Assembly: GCF_029893585.1 (NCBI RefSeq)
Contig: NZ_JARXYX010000020.1
Coordinates: 1-64,000, forward strand
Direction of reading: 5' to 3'
DNA: 64,000 nt
Source of the DNA: Streptomyces sp. LBL
Lineage (GTDB): Bacteria > Actinomycetota > Actinomycetes > Streptomycetales > Streptomycetaceae
Part shown: piece by piece, positions 32,485-44,219 of the stretch
Layout of the letters: every line of letters starts with the position of its first letter
Numbering within the stretch: position 1 is the stretch's first letter
Notes under the pieces: generated by a model
The model's database searches: none
What the model saw: the letters and a program-made list of their open reading frames with translations, nothing else
What the model was told of the DNA's origin: nothing
Translations under genes and position numbers: made by a program

Positions 32485-35211
32485 TCAGTGCGCCGCCGAC
32501 TCCCAGTCCGGTCCCGAGCCCACCGAGACGCCCAACGGAACCCTGAGGACCACCGCGGCGGACATCTCCCGGCGGACCAGTTCCTCCGTGGCCGCGCGTT
32601 CGCCGGGGGCGATCTCCAGGACGATTTCGTCGTGGACCTGAAGGAGCATGCGGGACTTGAGGTCCGCCTCGCCCAGGGCCCGGCCCACATTCAGCATGGC
32701 GATCTTGACGATGTCCGCGGCCGTGCCCTGGATGGGCGCGTTGAGGGCCATCCGCTCGGCCGCCTCGCGGCGCTGGCGGTTGTCGCTGTTGAGGTCGGGG
32801 AGGTAGCGGCGACGCCCGAAGAGCGTGGCCGTGTAACCCGTCGCCCGCGCCTCGTCGACCGCCCGGCGCAGATAGTCCCGTACGCCGCCGAACCGCTCGA
32901 AGTAGGCGTCCATCAGGCCGCGGGCCTCCGCCGCCTCGATGTTCAGCTGCTGAGAGAGGCCGAAGGCCGACAGGCCGTACGCCAGGCCGTACGACATCGC
33001 CTTGATCTTGCGGCGCATCTCCGCGTCCACCGCGGCCGGTTCCACCGTGAACACCTGCGCGGCGGCCGTGGTGTGCAGGTCCTCGCCGGAGGTGAACGCC
33101 TCGATCAGGCCGGCGTCCTCCGACAGGTGGGCCATCACGCGCAGTTCGATCTGGCTGTAGTCGGCCGTCATCAGCGACTCGAAGCCCTCACCGACGACGA
33201 AGCCACGGCGGATGGCCCGGCCCTCGTCCGTACGGACCGGGATGTTCTGCAGGTTCGGGTCCGTGGAGGAGAGCCGACCGGTCGCCGCGACGGTCTGGTT
33301 GAACGTCGTGTGGATACGGCCGTCCGTCGCGACCGCCTTGATCAGGCCCTCGACGGTGACGCGCAGCTTGGCCTGCTCACGGTGCCGGAGCATGATCACC
33401 GGCAGTTCGTTGTCGGTCTGCCCGGCCAGCCAGGCGAGCGCGTCGGCGTCGGTGGTGTAACCCGTTTTGGTCTTCTTCGTCTTCGGCAGGCCGAGCTCGC
33501 CGAAGAGGACCTCCTGGAGCTGCTTGGGCGAGCCGAGGTTGAACTCGTGCCCGGCCGCCGCGTGCGCCTCCTTCACGGCCTGCTGGACGGCGCCCGCGAA
33601 CATCTGCTCCATGGCCTCCAGGTGGGGCCGGTCGGCGGCGATTCCGTGCCGCTCCATCCGGGCCAGCAGGGCGGAGGTGGGCAACTCCACATCGCGCAGG
33701 AGATCCGCGGCGCCGACCTCTTGAAGGCGCGTCCCGAACGCCTCGCCCAGGTCGAGAACGGCTCGGGCCTGGATCATCAGGGCCTCGGCCTCGGCGCCCT
33801 CGTCCGCGCCGAAGGCGAGCTGGCCGTCGGCTGCGGCGGCGGGGGCCAGCTCGCGGTGCAGGTACTCCAGGGACAGCGCGTCCAGGTCGAAGGAGCGGCG
33901 GCCCGGCTTGACCAGGTAGGCGGCGAGCGCCGTGTCCATGGTGACGCCGCCGATGCTCCAGCCGTGCTCGGCGAAGACGCGCATCGCACCCTTGGCGTTG
34001 TGGAGGACCTTGGGGCGGTCCGCGTCGGCCAGCCAGGCGGCGAACGCGGTCTCGTCGGCCTCGTCCAGCTGGGACGGGTCGAACCAGGCGGCCGCTCCCC
34101 CGGCCGCGGCGAGCGCGACCTCGGCGACCGAGCCGGTGCCGAGCGCCCAGGTGTCGACCGAGGCCATACCGAGGACCTCGCCGGCGTACTCGGAGAGCCA
34201 GGGGGCCAGCTCACCGGTGCCGAGGACGGTGCCGTCCACCTCCACGCCGTCCGCGACGACCGACGTCGACTCGGCCTCCTCGGCGCCGGGGTCGACCGCG
34301 AAGAGCCGCTCACGCAGGGAGGGGTTGCGGATCTCCAGGGTGTCCAGGACCATCGCGACGGCCTTGCGGTCGTACGCCGCACGCTCCAGCTCGGCGACCG
34401 TCTTCGGCAGCTCCACCTGCCGCTCCAGCTCGGTCAGCCGCCGGTTGAGCTTGACGGCCTCCAGGTGGTCGCGGAGGTTCTGCCCGGCCTTGCCCTTGAC
34501 CTCCTCGGCCCGCTCGACGAGTTCCGCGAACGAGCCGAACTGGTTGATCCACTTCGCGGCCGTCTTCTCGCCGACGCCCGGGATACCCGGCAGGTTGTCG
34601 GACGGGTCGCCGCGCAAGGCCGCGAAATCGGGGTACTGCGTGGGCGTCAGCCCGTACTTCTCGAAGACCTTCTCCGGAGTGAACCGGGTCAGCTCGGAGA
34701 CGCCCTTCGTCGGATACAGCACGGTCGTGTGCTCGCTGACCAGCTGGAAGGAGTCCCGGTCGCCGGTGACGATCAGCACCTCGAAGCCCTCGGCCTCGGC
34801 CTGCGTGGCCAGGGTGGCGATGATGTCGTCCGCCTCGAAGCCCTCGACGGCGAAGCGCTGCGCGTCCATCGCGTCGAGCAGTTCGCCGATCAGCTCGACC
34901 TGGCCCTTGAACTCGTCCGGCGTCTTGGAGCGGTTGGCCTTGTACTCCGTGAACTCCGCGGAGCGCCAGGTCTTGCGGGAGACGTCGAAGGCCACCGCGA
35001 AGTGCGTGGGCGCCTCGTCGCGCAGGGTGTTGGCCAGCATCGACGCGAAACCGTAGATCGCGTTCGTCGGCTGGCCCGTCGCGGTCGTGAAGTTCTCCGC
35101 GGGCAGCGCGAAGAACGCGCGGTAGGCCAGGGAGTGCCCGTCCATGAGCATCAGGCGGGGGCGCACGCCGCCGGCGGTCTTGTCGGTCTTCTTCGATGCT
35201 GTTTCTGCCAC
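32485..35211 (-). CDS. polA: DNA polymerase I
   Basis: A 908-aa family A polymerase for gap filling and Okazaki maturation. The N-terminal 5'-3' exonuclease spans about residues 20-300 (MLMDGHSLAYRAFFALP, GFEADDIIATLA, GDRDSFQL, GDPSDNLPGIPGVGEKTA). The polymerase motifs are A TADYSQIELRVMAHLS, B RRKIKAMSYGLAYGLSAFG and C LLQVHDEIVLE. The middle 3'-5' exonuclease fold is present, but the acidic metal ligands look lost: the usual HNxKYD-type segment is HNAKGAM. It is therefore probably proofreading-deficient, as in mycobacterial PolA. GTG 35211 is chosen; longer frames lack support. Confidence 0.97.
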   Translation of the reverse strand: MAETASKKTDKTAGGVRPRLMLMDGHSLAYRAFFALPAENFTTATGQPTNAIYGFASMLANTLRDEAPTHFAVAFDVSRKTWRSAEFTEYKANRSKTPDEFKGQVELIGELLDAMDAQRFAVEGFEADDIIATLATQAEAEGFEVLIVTGDRDSFQLVSEHTTVLYPTKGVSELTRFTPEKVFEKYGLTPTQYPDFAALRGDPSDNLPGIPGVGEKTAAKWINQFGSFAELVERAEEVKGKAGQNLRDHLEAVKLNRRLTELERQVELPKTVAELERAAYDRKAVAMVLDTLEIRNPSLRERLFAVDPGAEEAESTSVVADGVEVDGTVLGTGELAPWLSEYAGEVLGMASVDTWALGTGSVAEVALAAAGGAAAWFDPSQLDEADETAFAAWLADADRPKVLHNAKGAMRVFAEHGWSIGGVTMDTALAAYLVKPGRRSFDLDALSLEYLHRELAPAAAADGQLAFGADEGAEAEALMIQARAVLDLGEAFGTRLQEVGAADLLRDVELPTSALLARMERHGIAADRPHLEAMEQMFAGAVQQAVKEAHAAAGHEFNLGSPKQLQEVLFGELGLPKTKKTKTGYTTDADALAWLAGQTDNELPVIMLRHREQAKLRVTVEGLIKAVATDGRIHTTFNQTVAATGRLSSTDPNLQNIPVRTDEGRAIRRGFVVGEGFESLMTADYSQIELRVMAHLSEDAGLIEAFTSGEDLHTTAAAQVFTVEPAAVDAEMRRKIKAMSYGLAYGLSAFGLSQQLNIEAAEARGLMDAYFERFGGVRDYLRRAVDEARATGYTATLFGRRRYLPDLNSDNRQRREAAERMALNAPIQGTAADIVKIAMLNVGRALGEADLKSRMLLQVHDEIVLEIAPGERAATEELVRREMSAAVVLRVPLGVSVGSGPDWESAAH

Positions 35212-35646
35212 GTCCCCGATCCTGTCACGCCCCACTGACAGTCGGGACCGCCCCGGGACCGGCACGGGCACGGGCACGGGAACCGGCGAGACCGCCCCGG
35301 GACCTCTCCGGGACAGGCACCCGCGGGACCGTCCGAGGACCGGCACCCCCGGGGACCGCCCCGGGACAGGCACCCGCGGGACCGCCCGGGGACCAGAACC
35401 GGACGGGCACCGGACAGCCCCACCACCTCAACCGCCCCAAGCCCCCGTCGACCCGGCACGGCGGACCCCACTGCCAGGACCATCCCGGAACCCCCGCACC
35501 CTGCCCCCGAGAAGATCGGCGGCGGAAATCCCTCCGGTGCAGCCGACGCCCCGCCCATCCCCCATCCCCCAACCCCGCAGCCCCGCAAGCCCCGCAAGCC
35601 CGGCAGGGGTCGTTGTCACCGCCCCGTGCGAGGATCTGGGCGGTAA
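35212..35646. repeat. GC-rich intergenic repeats upstream of polA
   Basis: This region between polA and the FdhF/YdeP gene is dominated by C/G-rich simple repeats: tandem GGCACG hexamers (35262-35280) and a 24-bp direct repeat containing GGGACAGGCACCCGCG at 35308-35331 and 35361-35384. No gene is supported. Promoters for both flanking genes must lie here, but I could not place them. Confidence 0.55.
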
Positions 35647-35696
35647 TGCACCCGCGTCAGCGAAGCGGTGGTGCACCCGCGTCAGCGAAGGAGAGC
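35647..35696 (+). repeat. 25-bp tandem duplication at the FdhF/YdeP ribosome binding site
   Basis: TGCACCCGCGTCAGCGAAG occurs at 35647-35665 and 35672-35690, with a period of 25 bp. The second copy flows directly into GAAGGAG, the Shine-Dalgarno of the following gene; the first has GAAGCGG instead. It looks like a recent duplication. Confidence 0.8.
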
Positions 35697-35701
35697 GCGC
35701 T

Positions 35702-37993
<2,292 letters not shown>

Positions 37994-38040
37994 GCGTTTG
38001 CTCAGCCACCAGATCTGCATGACGAACGGAGCCGCACCCC

Positions 38041-38529
38041 ATGGGCGAGCACCAGCACGTGAAGTTCCCGCAGGAGGTCATCGACGAGTACGCCGCCCTC
38101 GGCGTCGACCTGCCGGCCCTGTTCTCCGCGGGACACCTCGGCGCGCGGATGGGGGTACAGATCCTGGAAGCATCGGCGGAGCGGGTCGTCGGGACCATGC
38201 CGGTCGAAGGCAACACCCAGCCGTACGGACTGCTGCACGGCGGCGCCTCCGCAGTGCTCGCCGAGACACTCGGGTCGGTCGGATCGATGCTCCACGGCGG
38301 AAGCTCGAAGATCGCGGTCGGCGTCGACCTCAACTGCACCCACCACCGAGGCGCGCGATCCGGACTGGTGACCGGAGTGGCCACACCGGTGCACCGGGGG
38401 CGGTCCACGGCGACGTACGAGATCGTGATCAGCGACGAGGAGGGGCGGCGGGTGTGCACCGCGCGCCTGACGTGTCTGCTCCGGGACGTGACAGCGGCGG
38501 ACGCGGCGAACGTGCGGGCGGCTGAGTGA
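38041..38529 (+). CDS. PaaI-type hotdog-fold thioesterase
   Basis: A 162-aa hotdog thioesterase of the PaaI/YbgC class. Diagnostic segments are PYGLLHGGASAVLAETLGSV with the catalytic acidic residue region, GVDLNCTHHRGAR and VTGVATPVHRGRST. Such enzymes hydrolyse acyl-CoA thioesters and share the fold of menaquinone-pathway DHNA-CoA thioesterases. ATG 38041 has a CGGAG site. It follows the FdhF/YdeP gene by 47 bp on the same strand and could be cotranscribed. The exact substrate is unknown. Confidence 0.92.
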   Translation: MGEHQHVKFPQEVIDEYAALGVDLPALFSAGHLGARMGVQILEASAERVVGTMPVEGNTQPYGLLHGGASAVLAETLGSVGSMLHGGSSKIAVGVDLNCTHHRGARSGLVTGVATPVHRGRSTATYEIVISDEEGRRVCTARLTCLLRDVTAADAANVRAAE

Positions 38530-39202
38530 CGGCACGGGCCACTGGAGCCGGGGACAGGCCTCGCACCGGGAGCGTACGTGCGGGTGCTGCGCCCCGGCTC
38601 CCGACCCCCAACCCACAGCGGGCGCTTCCGGTTCACCGTCGACGTCGAGAACGGCCCCCCGTCACCCCACGGGTCACCAGCGCCACCGCCCCCGGACCGC
38701 GCGGCCGCGTCACACCCGAGCCCGCCTTCAGCGTACGAACACGGAACAACGCGCCGGAATCCGTCGAGATCTCCTTATCCGACTGTTCCGACCCGCCCCT
38801 GAAATGCGGCTCCCCCCTTTTCCAGGCGTAACGCTCCGTAACACACACGCAATACAACGCAACAGTTTCCTCATCGGCCGCGGCCACTCCGACGGCCTTT
38901 CCGGGCCCCCGGGGCCCTCCCGCGAGCCCTGATCCGCACCACCGCCCCGCGACCGAGCGGAAGTGCACGTTCTCAGAATGCGGACACAGCGGATTCACGC
39001 CAAAACGGCTGAGAGTCGCCTTTGCCGAAGCCTGCCATCCATCACGTCATAACAAGAAAGTCACAAGCCAGCCCTCGACGATGCCCCGGCCTGCAAACCG
39101 GGCTTAGAGTCACGGCCAGTCACCGCTCCATCGGGAGTTCGGTACCAGCGCGGCACCGGCCGCCCCCAACCGCGGCGGCAGTGCCTGCGGAAAGGACTGA
39201 TT
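38530..39202. other. Long intergenic region upstream of the liv operon
   Basis: About 670 bp with no gene that I can support; short frames on both strands lack ribosome binding sites. The last 150 bp are less G/C-rich (for example CATAACAAGAAAGTCAC near 39048-39065, and TTAGAGTCACGG near 39106-39117) and probably hold the liv promoter and leader. No confident -35/-10 pair was found. Confidence 0.4.
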
Positions 39203-40441
39203 GTGCGACGTTCCATGGTGATACTTACCTCCGTCCTCGCGACTGGAGCTCTGACGCTCACCGCATGCGGCTCCCGTGACGACAAAGGCGGCGACAGCGG
39301 CGACAACGGGGACACCACCCTGACCATCGGCGTCGACGCCCCCCTCTCCGGCGAGAACTCCACCACCGGGCTCGGCATCCAGTACGGCGCCCAGATCGCC
39401 GTCGACGACGCCAACAAGAACAAGCTCGTCCCCGGCGTGACCTTCAAGCTGAAGGCCTTCGACGACAAGGCCCAGCCCGCCACCGGACAGCAGAACGCCA
39501 CCGCCATCACCGGCGACAAGACCTCCGTCGGCGCCGTCGGCCCGCTGAACTCCGGCGTCGCCCAGACCATGCAGCAGGTCTTCGCCTCGGCCAACATGGT
39601 CGAGATCTCCCCCGCGAACACCAACCCCGAGCTGACCCAGGGCAAGAACTGGCAGACCGCCAAGAAGCGCCCGTACAAGACGTACTTCCGCACCGCCACC
39701 ACCGACGAACTGCAGGGCAGCTTCGCCGCCCAGTACGCCTACAAGACCCTCAAGAAGAAGAAGGTCTTCGTAGTCGACGACAAGCAGACCTACGGCGCCG
39801 GCCTCGCGAAGATCTTCGGCCAGCAGTTCAAGAAAATCGGCGGCCAGGTCGTCCAGACCGACCACGTCAACACCGGCGACAAGGACTTCGGCTCCCTCGT
39901 CACCAAGATCAAGAACTCCGGTGCCGACCTGGTCTACTACGGCGGCCAGTACGACGAGTCCTCGCTGATCACCAAGCAGCTCAAGGGCACCGGCGCCAAG
40001 ATCCCGCTGTTCGGCGGCGACGGCATGTTCGCCTCCACCTACATCGAGGCCGCCGGCACCTCCTCCGAAGGCGACCTCTCCACCGCCATCGGCGTCCCCG
40101 CCGACACCCTGCCCGCCGCCAAGACCTTCATCGAGACCTACAAGTCCAAGGGCTACAAGGGTGACTACGGCGCCTACGGCGCCTACTCCTACGACGCCGC
40201 CACCGCCATCATCAAGGCCGTGAAGGCCGCCGCCGACGCCAACAGCGGCAAGGTCCCCAGCGACATCAACGCCCTGCGCTCCACCGTCGTCGACGAGGTC
40301 CAGAAGTCCGACTTCGACGGCCTCACCGGCAAGGTCTCCTTCGACCAGTACGGCGACACCACCAACAAGCAGCTGACGGTCTACCAGGTCGAAAAGGGCA
40401 AGTGGAAGGCCGTCAACACCGGCACCGCCACCCTCAACTGA
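39203..40441 (+). CDS. livJ: Branched-chain amino acid ABC transporter, substrate-binding lipoprotein
   Basis: A 412-aa periplasmic-binding-protein type I family lipoprotein (LivJ/LivK class) that captures Leu/Ile/Val or related ligands outside the membrane. The signal peptide ends in the lipobox LTAC (Cys about residue 22), followed by a Gly/Asp linker (GSRDDKGGDSGDNGD). The mature domain opens LTIGVDAPLSGENSTTGLG. GTG 39203 has a GGAAAGGA site 5 nt upstream. It is the first gene of the liv operon and is probably the most highly expressed. Confidence 0.95.
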   Translation: MRRSMVILTSVLATGALTLTACGSRDDKGGDSGDNGDTTLTIGVDAPLSGENSTTGLGIQYGAQIAVDDANKNKLVPGVTFKLKAFDDKAQPATGQQNATAITGDKTSVGAVGPLNSGVAQTMQQVFASANMVEISPANTNPELTQGKNWQTAKKRPYKTYFRTATTDELQGSFAAQYAYKTLKKKKVFVVDDKQTYGAGLAKIFGQQFKKIGGQVVQTDHVNTGDKDFGSLVTKIKNSGADLVYYGGQYDESSLITKQLKGTGAKIPLFGGDGMFASTYIEAAGTSSEGDLSTAIGVPADTLPAAKTFIETYKSKGYKGDYGAYGAYSYDAATAIIKAVKAAADANSGKVPSDINALRSTVVDEVQKSDFDGLTGKVSFDQYGDTTNKQLTVYQVEKGKWKAVNTGTATLN

Positions 40442-40629
40442 CCCAGGCCCTTCAGCACACCTCACACGGGCCGCGCGGAAGGAGAACCCCGACCGCGCGG
40501 CCCGTTTTCCACATCCAGGCCCCCACACATGACACTCACGCACACCCCACCCACGCACACGACAGCGCACCCCAGACCACCCCGCACACCACCAGTGCAC
40601 ACGACCACCAGCGACATGGAGGCCACGCG

Positions 40630-41559
40630 GTGAACACCCTGCCGCAGCAGCTGGCCAACGGGCTGCTTCTCGGCTCGATGTACGGGCTCATCGCCATCGG
40701 ATACACGATGGTGTACGGCATCGTCCAGCTCATCAACTTCGCGCACGGCGAGATCTTCATGACCGGGGGCTTCGGCGCCCTCACGGTCTACTTCTACCTC
40801 CTCCCCGACGGCACGGCGATGGCGATCGCCGTCCCCCTGATGCTGATAGGCGGCGGCATCGTCGCCATCCTCATCGCCGTCGGAGCGGAACGGTTCGCCT
40901 ACCGGCCCCTGCGCGGAGCACCACGCCTGGCACCGCTCATCACCGCGATCGGCCTCTCCCTGGCCCTCCAGGAAGTCGTCCGCAACTTCTACCCCGGCGC
41001 CGACCGCGCCCGCGCCTTCCCCGGCCTCGACGCCACCCACGACATCGGCTCCATCACCATCAAGGACGCCGACATCTTCCTCGTCGTCGCCGCGATCGTG
41101 TGCATGTCCGCCCTGGCCCTCTTCGTCCGCAAGAGCCGCACCGGCCGCGCCATGCAGGCCACCGCCCAGGACCCGGACACCGCCCAGCTCATGGGCATCG
41201 ACACCAACCGCATCATCGTCATCGCCTTCGCCATCGGCGGCTTCTTCGCCGCCGTCGCCGCTGTCGCCTACGGCCTCAAGTACGGCAACATCGACTACCG
41301 TATGGGCTTCCTCATGGGCCTCAAGGCCTTCACCGCCGCCGTCCTCGGCGGCATCGGCAACATCTACGGCGCCATGCTCGGCGGCCTCGTCCTCGGCGTC
41401 GCCGAAACCCTCGCCTCCGCCTACATCGACGGCGTCCCCGGCATGCAGCAGCTCGGCGGCCAGAGCTGGGCGAACGTCTGGGCCTTCTGCCTCCTCATCA
41501 TCGTCCTCCTCGTCAGGCCACAAGGCCTACTCGGCGAACGCGTCGCGGACAGGGCGTGA
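40630..41559 (+). CDS. livH: Branched-chain amino acid ABC transporter permease LivH
   Basis: A 309-aa inner-membrane permease. Typical LivH motifs are LANGLLLGSMYGLIAIGYTM, YGIVQLINFAHGEIFM, the EAA-like RAMQATAQDPDTAQLMGID and LGGIGNIYGAMLGGLVLG. GTG 40630 has GGAGG at a good distance and follows livJ by 188 bp. It works with LivM as the heterodimeric membrane channel. Confidence 0.95.
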   Translation: MNTLPQQLANGLLLGSMYGLIAIGYTMVYGIVQLINFAHGEIFMTGGFGALTVYFYLLPDGTAMAIAVPLMLIGGGIVAILIAVGAERFAYRPLRGAPRLAPLITAIGLSLALQEVVRNFYPGADRARAFPGLDATHDIGSITIKDADIFLVVAAIVCMSALALFVRKSRTGRAMQATAQDPDTAQLMGIDTNRIIVIAFAIGGFFAAVAAVAYGLKYGNIDYRMGFLMGLKAFTAAVLGGIGNIYGAMLGGLVLGVAETLASAYIDGVPGMQQLGGQSWANVWAFCLLIIVLLVRPQGLLGERVADRA

Positions 41560-41563
41560 TCAC

Positions 41564-43357
41564 ATGACCGAGACCACCACGTCGGCCTGGGACGCCGCCG
41601 CCACCCGCGGCCTGCTGCCCCTGCCCACCCCCGCAGCCCGCGCCCTCCTCCTCGCCGGCGGCATCGCCACCGCCGCCTCCACCTTCCTCGCCTGGACCTG
41701 GACCTCCGAGTTCCCCGGCGACCTCACCGTCACCGGCTACCCCGGCGGCCTGCAAGTGCTCACCCTCATCGCGGGCGTCCTCACCACCCTGTTCTCCCTC
41801 GCCTCGTACGGCACCCGCGGCCTCGGCTGGCTCCTGCCCGCCCGCAACAACGCACCACTCGTCCTCACCGCCCTCGGCGGCTTCGCCGTCACCTGGTACA
41901 CCGTCATCTCCATCAGCGTCGAACTCGGGGGCCTCGCCAACCTCGAACCCGGCGCATGGATCGCGGCCGTCGCCTCCCTCCTCCCCCTCCTCGGCGCCCT
42001 CTCCCTCCCCCACAGGCAGACACACAGCACCAAGGACAACCTCAAGGCCTACCTCACCAAGGCGGACCAGATCCCCGCCCCGCAGGCCCTGTCCCCCTGG
42101 TTCGAACGCGCCGCCATCACCGTCGTCACCGTCGTCGGCCTCACCGTCTTCACCTACGGCATCGACACCGAATACGGCGAACTCTTCATCGGCTTCCTCC
42201 TCGTCGTCATCCTCAACGTCTGGGCCCTGCACACCGCAGGCCTCCTCGACCGCTTCTCCCGCATCGTCGCCCACAACCGCAGCTTCACGCTCGCCATGGG
42301 CTTCGCCGCCGCGATCGCGTTCCCCTTCACCCAGACCGACGACCACTACGCCAACATCGGCGTCAACATCCTCATCTTCGGAACCGTCGCCCTCGGCCTC
42401 AACATCGTCGTCGGCCTCGCCGGACTCCTCGACCTCGGATACGTCGCCTTCCTCGGCGTCGGCGCCTACACCGCCGCCCTCGTCTCCGGCTCCGAGTTCT
42501 CCACCTTCTCCGGCATCCACTTCCCCTTCTGGGCCGCCGCCATCACCGGCGCCGCCGCCAGCCTCGTCTTCGGCATCCTCATCGGCGCCCCCACCCTGCG
42601 CCTGCGCGGCGACTACCTCGCCATCGTCACCCTCGGCTTCGGTGAAATCTTCCGCATCGCCGTCAACAACATGGACGGCGACTCCGGCCCCGACCTCACC
42701 AACGGCCCCAACGGCATCCCCGCCATCCCCGACCTCAGCTTCTTCGGCTTCAACCTCGGCAAAGCCCACGACATCGGCAGCTTCACCCTCGGCCGATTCG
42801 CCAACTACTACCTCCTGATGGTCCTCATCATGGCCATCGTCATCCTCGTCTACACCCGCGCCGCCGACTCCCGCATCGGCCGCTCCTGGATCGCCATCCG
42901 CGAAGACGAAACCGCCGCAACCGCCATGGGCATCAACGGCTTCCGCGTCAAACTCGTCGCCTTCGCCCTCGGCGCCTCCCTCGCCGGCCTCGCCGGCACC
43001 GTCAGCGCCCACGTCACCTACAGCGTCGTCCCCAACCCCTACCAGTTCGCGGGAGCCACACCCCCCAACTCGGCCTTCCTCCTCGCCGCCGTCGTCCTCG
43101 GCGGCATGGGCACCGTCGCCGGACCCATCCTCGGCGCCGCCCTGCTCTACCTGCTGCCCGAGAAACTGGTCTTCCTCCAGGACAAGTCGCTGCTCGCGTT
43201 CGGCATCGCCCTCATCCTGCTGATGCGCTTCCGCCCCGAAGGCATCATCGCCAACCGCCGCCGCCAGCTCGAATTCCACGAGACCGGCCAACTCGACGTA
43301 CCAGAACAGACGACGCTCACCGACACACCGGCGACCGTCACCAAGGCGGGGGCGTGA
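41564..43357 (+). CDS. livM: Branched-chain amino acid ABC transporter permease LivM
   Basis: A 597-aa permease. The C-terminal 310 residues are the conserved LivM core (NIVVGLAGLLDLGYVAFLGV, LRLRGDYLAIVTLGFGEI, EDETAATAMGINGFRVKL, LGGMGTVAGPILGAALLYLL). The N-terminal 280 residues add several more hydrophobic helices and a short cytoplasmic loop (RQTHSTKDNLKAYLTKADQI), longer than typical enterobacterial LivM. ATG 41564 lies 4 bp after the livH stop, so coupling is likely. Confidence 0.94.
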   Translation: MTETTTSAWDAAATRGLLPLPTPAARALLLAGGIATAASTFLAWTWTSEFPGDLTVTGYPGGLQVLTLIAGVLTTLFSLASYGTRGLGWLLPARNNAPLVLTALGGFAVTWYTVISISVELGGLANLEPGAWIAAVASLLPLLGALSLPHRQTHSTKDNLKAYLTKADQIPAPQALSPWFERAAITVVTVVGLTVFTYGIDTEYGELFIGFLLVVILNVWALHTAGLLDRFSRIVAHNRSFTLAMGFAAAIAFPFTQTDDHYANIGVNILIFGTVALGLNIVVGLAGLLDLGYVAFLGVGAYTAALVSGSEFSTFSGIHFPFWAAAITGAAASLVFGILIGAPTLRLRGDYLAIVTLGFGEIFRIAVNNMDGDSGPDLTNGPNGIPAIPDLSFFGFNLGKAHDIGSFTLGRFANYYLLMVLIMAIVILVYTRAADSRIGRSWIAIREDETAATAMGINGFRVKLVAFALGASLAGLAGTVSAHVTYSVVPNPYQFAGATPPNSAFLLAAVVLGGMGTVAGPILGAALLYLLPEKLVFLQDKSLLAFGIALILLMRFRPEGIIANRRRQLEFHETGQLDVPEQTTLTDTPATVTKAGA

Positions 43358-43361
43358 CCTC

Positions 43362-44219
43362 ATGACCACACCAGTACTCGAAGCACGCGACGTCACCATG
43401 CGCTTCGGCGGCCTCACCGCCGTCCGCTCCGTCGACTTCACCGTCAACGCCGGGGAAATCGTCGGCCTCATCGGACCCAACGGCGCCGGCAAGACCACCT
43501 TCTTCAACTGCCTCACCGGCCTGTACATCCCCACCGAAGGCACGGTCTCCTACAAGGGCACAGTCCTGCCGCCCAAGCCACACCTGGTGACCAAGGCAGG
43601 CATCGCCCGGACGTTCCAGAACATCCGCCTCTTCGCCAACATGACGGTCCTCGAGAACGTCCTCGTCGGCCGCCACACCCGCACCAAGGAAGGCCTCTGG
43701 TCGGCCCTCCTGCGCGGCCCCGGCTTCAAGAAAGCCGAAAAAGCCAGCGAAGAACGCGCCATGGAACTCCTGGAGTTCATCGGTCTCGCCCACAAACGCG
43801 ACCACCTCGCCCGCAACCTCCCCTACGGCGAACAGCGCAAGCTGGAAATCGCCCGCGCCATGGCGAGCGAACCCGGCATCCTGCTCCTCGACGAGCCCAC
43901 CGCCGGCATGAACCCCCAGGAAACCCGCGCCGCCGAAGAACTCGTCTTCGCCATCCGCGACAAGGGCATCGCCGTACTCGTCATCGAGCACGACATGCGC
44001 TTCATCTTCAACCTGTGCGACCGCGTCGCCGTCCTCGTCCAGGGCGAAAAGCTCGTCGAAGGCACCTCCGAAGTCGTCCAGGCCGACGAACGCGTCATCG
44101 CCGCCTACCTCGGCGAACCGTTCGAGGGCGAACCCGGAGAAGCCGAGGCAGCGCGGATCACCGCCGCCGAAGCCACCGACGCGCCAAGCACCACCAGCAC
44201 CAAGGGAGAAGCCCAGTGA
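43362..44219 (+). CDS. livG: Branched-chain amino acid ABC transporter ATP-binding protein LivG
   Basis: A 285-aa ATPase. Walker A is GPNGAGKTT, signature NLPYGEQRKLEIARA, Walker B GILLLDEPTAGMN, H-loop VLVIEHDM, plus the LivG-type insertion ARTFQNIRLFANMTVLENVL. The C-terminal 35 residues are an Ala/Thr/Glu-rich extension (AEAARITAAEATDAPSTTST). It starts 4 bp after livM and its stop overlaps the livF start. Confidence 0.96.
   Translation: MTTPVLEARDVTMRFGGLTAVRSVDFTVNAGEIVGLIGPNGAGKTTFFNCLTGLYIPTEGTVSYKGTVLPPKPHLVTKAGIARTFQNIRLFANMTVLENVLVGRHTRTKEGLWSALLRGPGFKKAEKASEERAMELLEFIGLAHKRDHLARNLPYGEQRKLEIARAMASEPGILLLDEPTAGMNPQETRAAEELVFAIRDKGIAVLVIEHDMRFIFNLCDRVAVLVQGEKLVEGTSEVVQADERVIAAYLGEPFEGEPGEAEAARITAAEATDAPSTTSTKGEAQ

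Noticed and set aside
38633..38998. Minus-strand frame of 121 codons upstream of the liv operon
   Set aside because: No ribosome binding site, no family motif, irregular codon pattern.
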